This document shows, piece by piece, positions 6,402 through 9,740 of a stretch of 9,740 nt of DNA (positions are counted from its first letter, which is position 1; each line of letters begins with the position of its first letter). This DNA is from Candidatus Woesearchaeota archaeon (lineage in GTDB: Archaea; Nanobdellota; Nanobdellia; Pacearchaeales; GW2011-AR1): NCBI GenBank assembly GCA_012798335.1, contig JAAZNJ010000058.1, forward strand, positions 1-9,740. The letters run 5' to 3'. Both the position numbers and the translations under genes were made by a program. The notes under the pieces are model-generated. The model did not search any database and was not told the DNA's origin. It saw nothing but the letters and a program-made list of their open reading frames with translations.

Positions 6402-7442
6402 ATGAAAAAAGGAGAACTTACAACAGAAAATATTGTGACCTTAATTGTTTTAATAATTGGTTTTATTATTGTTTTAGCCTTTTTAGTTGGTTTTAATTAT
6501 GAAGAAGAAGTTAATCAAATTGTTTGTAAAACTTCTGTTTTATTAAAAACTACTTCTAAACAAATTTCAGGATTAGAAAAATTGTCTACTTCTTTAACCT
6601 GTCATACTAAATACATCTGTATAAGTTCTGATAATAAATGTGATAAAGACTCTTCAATAAGTAATGTAAAAAAAGTTTCTTCTAGTGATGAAATATTTAA
6701 AATTCTCTCTGATGAACTTGCAAATTGCTGGTCTATGTTTGGAGAAGGCAAATTGGATTATTTTTCTAAATTTAATATAAAGAATGATCTTCATTGTTCT
6801 CTATGCTCTTTAATATATTTTGATAAAGATTTAAATGAAATTAAAGATCAAAATTCTTATTTTGTAAAAGATGAAGATGGAAAAATTATAGGTTTGAATC
6901 AAACAAAATTTTATATTTATTTAGCTAAAACAAAAATTGGAAAAAGTGATGAAAGTTATCTAAATTATCTTTATGGGATTTCTTCATTCTCTCAGTTTAA
7001 TGATGACTTAACGAATAAAGGTTCAATTAAAAAAGAGCCAGACAAAGAGAAATTAAATAATCCTGTTTCTTTAGCTCCTATAAATTTTTCAAAAAATTAT
7101 TTTGTTTTATTAGGGGTTATGGATAATAGCGATATTGTTACTTACCTTTCTAATTATGGAGGAACAGCTCTTGGTTCTTTATTAGGCTTAGCTGCAGGGA
7201 TTATTCTTTTACCAACAGGATCATCTGTTTTTTTATGGGCAGGAATGTTTGCAGGAGGAGCATTAATTGGAGAAGGTGTGCAATCAGCAAGTAATTTTTT
7301 AATTCAAGACTTACTATTTTCAAGAAAAAGCCAAGTAAAAAATAAAGAGAACAGTTTAGTTTTTTTTGGACCTAATTTAGTAGAAGCTAATGGGAAAGCT
7401 TTAAGTAATATTAAATGCTCTGAGATTAATACTATTGCTTAA
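6402..7442 (+). CDS. Large pilin-like protein with Cys-rich ectodomain and glycine-rich hydrophobic hairpin
   Basis: The 346-residue protein starts MKKGELTTENIVTLIVLIIG. KKG at 2-4 followed by a helix (about 10-31) is a clear class III signal. If cleaved after Gly4, the mature residue +5 is Glu, as in classical type IV pilins. The ectodomain has eight cysteines (42, 67, 73, 80, 109, 132, 135, 339), including CHTKYICISSDNKC at 67-80 and CSLC at 132-135. Residues 252-295 are unusual for a pilin: a glycine- and alanine-rich hydrophobic hairpin (GGTALGSLLGLAAGIILLP, a short turn, then AGMFAGGALIGEG). It could re-enter or insert into a membrane. The preceding 59 bases are A-rich with no Shine-Dalgarno site; TTTTAATAT at 6337-6345 is a possible distant TATA box. 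It may be the major surface component or an effector; I do not recognise the family. Confidence 0.85.
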   Translation: MKKGELTTENIVTLIVLIIGFIIVLAFLVGFNYEEEVNQIVCKTSVLLKTTSKQISGLEKLSTSLTCHTKYICISSDNKCDKDSSISNVKKVSSSDEIFKILSDELANCWSMFGEGKLDYFSKFNIKNDLHCSLCSLIYFDKDLNEIKDQNSYFVKDEDGKIIGLNQTKFYIYLAKTKIGKSDESYLNYLYGISSFSQFNDDLTNKGSIKKEPDKEKLNNPVSLAPINFSKNYFVLLGVMDNSDIVTYLSNYGGTALGSLLGLAAGIILLPTGSSVFLWAGMFAGGALIGEGVQSASNFLIQDLLFSRKSQVKNKENSLVFFGPNLVEANGKALSNIKCSEINTIA

Positions 7443-7463
7443 TCTTTATTATTTATTAGTTAA

Positions 7464-7472
7464 TTTTATAAT
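7464..7472 (+). promoter_or_regulatory. TATA-like box for the last four genes
   Basis: TTTTATAAT starts 30 bases before the ATG at 7494, in a 51-base gap with no Shine-Dalgarno site. It fits a leaderless promoter for the tightly packed group 7494-9740, whose later members are 12 nt apart or overlap. Confidence 0.45.
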
Positions 7473-7493
7473 ATTCTTTTCCATTTATTTATT

Positions 7494-7925
7494 ATGATAA
7501 AAAATAAAAAAGGTGAAGCAAACGATTTATTTTTGAATAATTTTGTTGATATAATCTTAGATTTTATATTTTTTGGAGTTCTTATACTTTTTTTATTAAA
7601 CCAGTATTATAAAATTTCTTTTTTAGAATTAAATTATGCTAAGAATATAGCTTTATTAATGGATAATGCTAAACCAGGAATGACCATAACATTTGATTTA
7701 TCTGATGCAGTAAAAACAGCTAAATCTAATGGTGTTGATATCAATGATATGATAAAAATTCAAGATAACAAAGTTTTGGTTACTCTTGCAAGAAATAAAG
7801 GGAGCTCTTATTCTTTCTTTAATAATGTCAATATAATAAGTTATTACCCTCTTTATAAAGAGGGTTATACAGGAGAATTTATTTTTAAGATAGGAGGATA
7901 TTTGAAAAATGAAGAATTAAATTAA
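7494..7925 (+). CDS. Pilin-like membrane protein of the DPANN pilus block
   Basis: The 143-residue protein begins MIKNKKGEANDLFLNNFVDI. KKG at 5-7 marks a class III signal, although the following helix (about 16-37) holds Asp residues near its start. The ectodomain (45-143) has no cysteine, unlike the neighbouring ectodomains. It contains FLELNYAKNIALLMDNAKPG at 43-62, then beta-rich segments (MTITFDLS, KVLVTLAR, GEFIFKIGGYL). This 'YAxxIALLxDxxxPG' block followed by beta strands is a pattern I recall from DPANN pilus clusters, without a formal name. The start is supported by the TATA-like box at -30. Its stop is 12 nt before the next gene. A perfect 20-base palindrome lies within the frame (residues 118-124). 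Confidence 0.85.
   Translation: MIKNKKGEANDLFLNNFVDIILDFIFFGVLILFLLNQYYKISFLELNYAKNIALLMDNAKPGMTITFDLSDAVKTAKSNGVDINDMIKIQDNKVLVTLARNKGSSYSFFNNVNIISYYPLYKEGYTGEFIFKIGGYLKNEELN
7846..7865. repeat. Perfect 20-base palindrome inside a coding region
   Basis: The bases ACCCTCTT-TATA-AAGAGGGT are identical on both strands. In RNA they would make an 8-bp stem with four G-C pairs and a UAUA loop, ending 60 bases before the stop of the pilin-like gene at 7494-7925. It codes YPLYKEG (residues 118-124) with no visible disturbance of the protein. It could be an mRNA stabilising or processing structure, a dimeric regulator site, or chance. Confidence 0.6.
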
Positions 7926-7937
7926 AATAAAATAAAG

Positions 7938-8621
7938 ATGAAAATTTTTTTAATTAATAAAAAAAACAAAAAAGGAAATGTTTTTTCTATGTGGTGGTTT
8001 GTAATGGCTGTACTTGTTGCTGCAGTGATCTATATAATGGTTAATATGTTTTTTCAATCTCCTATAGATATTAGAGATTTGGAAGTTAATAGTTTGATAA
8101 ACCATGTTGCAGATTGTATTTATTATGCTGGGCAATTTAATAATAACATTAATTTTCTTCCTAAAAATTCTTTAAGAAAAGAGGATACAACTTTGGAGAA
8201 TAATCCTGTTTCAAATGAGGTTGAGGTAGATAAAGAATTTTTAATAAAGAATTGTAATTTAAATTTATATGATGAAAATTATCCCAAAGAAAATCAATAT
8301 TTTATTCAAGTTAACATTTATGAATTAAAAACAGCGTCAAACTCATTAGATTATAAAGACAACCTTTTAGTAAGTTCCATTGCAGGAAATGAAATTTTTA
8401 AGGATTATTGTGATTTACAATTGCAAAAGAATTTTTATCCTTCAGCTAATGCTTTAGAAGAAGTTAAATATGAAGATAATACTTATAAAACTCTTCCATT
8501 CTGTAAGAATAAAAAATTTTATGCATTCACAAGACAAATTATGAGTGATAATTCAAGAAAAGAATACATTGTAGAAATTATCGGAGGTATAAAAAAATTG
8601 AATGAAAATGTTAAAGTATAA
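7938..8621 (+). CDS. Pilin-like protein with four-Cys ectodomain
   Basis: The 227-residue protein starts MKIFLINKKNKKGNVFSMWW. KKG at 11-13 followed by a helix (about 19-39) is a class III signal, here after a longer than usual positively charged leader. Just outside the membrane lies SPIDIRDLEVNSLINHVADC (41-60), a 'DIRDLE...C' block I recall from similar archaeal pilus-cluster proteins. Cysteines 60, 106, 158 and 189 could form two disulfides. The remainder mixes helix and strand (YFIQVNIYEL, EYIVEIIGGI). It follows the previous gene by 12 nt after an A-rich gap without a Shine-Dalgarno site, and its 3' end overlaps the next gene by 20 nt. Function unknown; a minor pilin or pseudopilin is likely. 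Confidence 0.85.
   Translation: MKIFLINKKNKKGNVFSMWWFVMAVLVAAVIYIMVNMFFQSPIDIRDLEVNSLINHVADCIYYAGQFNNNINFLPKNSLRKEDTTLENNPVSNEVEVDKEFLIKNCNLNLYDENYPKENQYFIQVNIYELKTASNSLDYKDNLLVSSIAGNEIFKDYCDLQLQKNFYPSANALEEVKYEDNTYKTLPFCKNKKFYAFTRQIMSDNSRKEYIVEIIGGIKKLNENVKV
8583..8588 (+). promoter_or_regulatory. Shine-Dalgarno-like GGAGGT before the 100-residue pilin-like gene
   Basis: GGAGGT is a full match to the anti-Shine-Dalgarno sequence and lies inside the end of the preceding gene, where it encodes Gly-Gly. It is 13 bases before the ATG at 8602, longer than optimal. It may still recruit ribosomes for that internal start, which overlaps the upstream gene and cannot be leaderless on a shared mRNA. 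Confidence 0.35.
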
Positions 8622-8904
8622 AAAAGCTCAGATAGGCTATACCCTTAATTGGGGTGCAGCTCTAATATTAATTTTTATTGTATTATTAATATTTGTAATT
8701 ATCGCACTTTTATTCATTAATCATTCAAATTTAGTAAACTTTTTTGAACCAAAGAATACTTTAATAGAATTTCAAAACCAACATTTAATTTCAAAAAGTG
8801 AGATTGCTTTATCGGAAATAAAAGAAGTTACTTCAATGAATACAAAGGATTTTGATTCATATCATTCAAAAATTATAAATTTAATAAAATTAGAAAATGA
8901 TTAA
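8602..8904 (+). CDS. Short pilin-like membrane protein (KKAQ type)
   Basis: The 100-residue protein begins MKMLKYKKAQIGYTLNWGAA. KKA at 7-9 followed by QIG and a long helix (17-39) is the commonest form of archaeal class III signal. Residues 40-100 are a short helical, cysteine-free ectodomain rich in Asn, Lys and Glu. It overlaps the previous gene by 20 nt and the next by 8 nt, so the three are probably translated in a coupled way. A second ATG at 8608 is an alternative start; the first is closer to the upstream GGAGGT. The DNA around its signal closely matches that of the next gene. Likely a minor pilin; no named family. Confidence 0.82.
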   Translation: MKMLKYKKAQIGYTLNWGAALILIFIVLLIFVIIALLFINHSNLVNFFEPKNTLIEFQNQHLISKSEIALSEIKEVTSMNTKDFDSYHSKIINLIKLEND

Positions 8905-9740
8905 AAATAAAAAAGCTCAATTAGGCATAAATATTTTTGTTTTAGGAACACTTATCGTTTGTGTTCTTGCTTTATTTAGTTTTAGCACCAATTCTAATAA
9001 AGTTAAATTTAATTTTTATGGAATTTCTGCTTTAGAAGAAGAAAATATAAAAATTGAAAATGAACAATACCAACAATATTTAAAATTAAAAGAAAATGTT
9101 AAAGAGTTTAAATGTTCTTCTCAAGATTTATGTCAATGTCCTAAAATAGATTCTCCTTATAATAATTTAATTATCAATAATATAAACATTAATGATTTAA
9201 TAGTTAATGTTGATTGTTCAAATAAAGAACTTCTTAAAAATAATCTATTCAAGTTGATGAACTTTATTTCAGAGACTAATGCCGAATATGTTGCAAGTCC
9301 ATGTAAATGTAAAGATAATTGTAAAAGTTATGCTGACCTCCTTGTTGATGAAGGTTGCAAAGATGATGATAACAAGATAGACCCTTACTTATTATTGTCT
9401 ATAATGATGCAAGAGTCTAATTGTGTTCCCTCATCCATAAATCAAAATCTAAATAGTAATAATAAAGTTTCTTCTTTTGATTGTGGTTTAATGCAGGTAA
9501 ATACAAAAAGTCAAGAGGATTGTAATAAACTTATTCAAAATCCAGCTTATTCTATAGAAAGAGCAGTAAATCTTTTAAAAGATAAATTTGGTGGAGAATG
9601 TACTTTCACAGGAGGTAAATATGAAAATGGGAATTTTGAATGTGATGCTTCTACATTGATAATGAATTCTGGTTGCACAAGAAGTGTTAAATATTCTGGT
9701 TGGGCTTCTAAAATAAGGGGTTATAACGGTTGGGGTGCAG
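8897..9740 (+). CDS. Pilin-signal-anchored lytic transglycosylase (SLT domain), partial at right edge
   Basis: Translation from ATG at 8897 stays open for 281 codons to the right edge, so the C-terminus is missing. The N-terminus MIKNKKAQLGINIFVLGTLI carries a class III signal (KKA at 5-7) and a membrane helix (about 10-29). Residues 45-70 are a charged helix, then a Cys-rich linker (C73, C79, C81, C107, C136, C138, C142, C154). From about 160 it matches the SLT/lysozyme-like fold: DPYLLLSIMMQESNC with E173 as probable catalytic acid, DCGLMQVN at 195-202 (G-L-M-Q motif), a YSIERAVNLLKDKF helix, and GYNGWG at 275-280 in place of the usual A-Y-N-x-G. Such enzymes cleave the MurNAc-GlcNAc bond of bacterial peptidoglycan. 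Fourteen ectodomain cysteines suggest extensive disulfides. It closes the pilus block and should act outside the cell. The fold is confident; substrate and activity are inferred. Confidence 0.85.
   Translation, partial: MIKNKKAQLGINIFVLGTLIVCVLALFSFSTNSNKVKFNFYGISALEEENIKIENEQYQQYLKLKENVKEFKCSSQDLCQCPKIDSPYNNLIINNININDLIVNVDCSNKELLKNNLFKLMNFISETNAEYVASPCKCKDNCKSYADLLVDEGCKDDDNKIDPYLLLSIMMQESNCVPSSINQNLNSNNKVSSFDCGLMQVNTKSQEDCNKLIQNPAYSIERAVNLLKDKFGGECTFTGGKYENGNFECDASTLIMNSGCTRSVKYSGWASKIRGYNGWGA

Noticed and set aside
7950..8135. A 61-codon open frame on the minus strand opposite the start of a pilin-like gene
   Set aside because: It is antisense to a signal and membrane helix and its composition mirrors that gene; nothing supports it independently.
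8897..9740. The SLT protein as a sign that the contig is bacterial (for example a CPR bacterium)
   Set aside because: The archaeal-branch ATPase, fused two-unit TadC-like platform, class III KKG/KKA signals and leaderless TATA-type promoters all point to an archaeon.
8897..9740. The SLT protein as a VirB1-like remodeller of the cell's own wall
   Set aside because: Archaea lack murein, so self-wall remodelling has no target. It would hold only if the organism proved bacterial.
1..9740. CRISPR arrays, tRNA or rRNA genes, insertion sequences
   Set aside because: I saw no regular spaced repeats, no clover-leaf or rRNA-like GC-rich segments and no transposase-like frame.

Overview
The window looks like a piece of an archaeal genome, most likely a DPANN lineage of the Woesearchaeota/Pacearchaeota kind. 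The lineage is inferred; the archaeal signals are seen. DNA is very AT-rich (roughly a quarter G+C by eye). The secretion ATPase and its membrane partner are of the archaeal type. Several proteins start with archaeal class III (pilin-type) signals of the form KKG or KKA followed by a hydrophobic helix. Most transcription units have a TATA-like box about 27-32 bases before the ATG with no Shine-Dalgarno site, which fits leaderless archaeal transcripts.

Layout. Bases 1-727 carry two minus-strand genes: the N-terminal part of a protein running off the left edge, and a 130-residue coiled-coil protein. They are divergent, across an 80-base spacer, from a plus-strand series filling the rest of the window. 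First come the two motor/platform genes: a VirB11/TadA/CpaF-type ATPase (808-3150) and a duplicated TadC-type membrane protein (3207-5381). Then come eight small or medium single-pass membrane proteins (5432-8904 plus the gene starting at 8897). Three are micro-proteins of 33-50 residues (5432-5584, 5586-5711, 6241-6342). Spacings are 1 nt, short overlaps (ATGA; 20 and 8 nt) or short AT-rich gaps. The last gene, cut by the right edge, joins a pilin-type signal and membrane helix to a cysteine-rich ectodomain ending in a lytic-transglycosylase (SLT, lysozyme-fold) domain.

How the genes may work together. The ATPase would power the TadC-like platform to assemble or export the class III signal proteins as a pilus, pseudopilus or surface complex. 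The SLT domain would be displayed outside the cell on this apparatus. No archaeon makes bacterial murein, so the obvious though unproven target is the wall of a neighbouring bacterium. The Cys-rich ectodomains (6, 8, 4 and 14 cysteines) suggest disulfide-stabilised extracellular parts. No prepilin peptidase, RNA gene, mobile element or CRISPR array is visible. No gene-free stretch exceeds about 80 bases.
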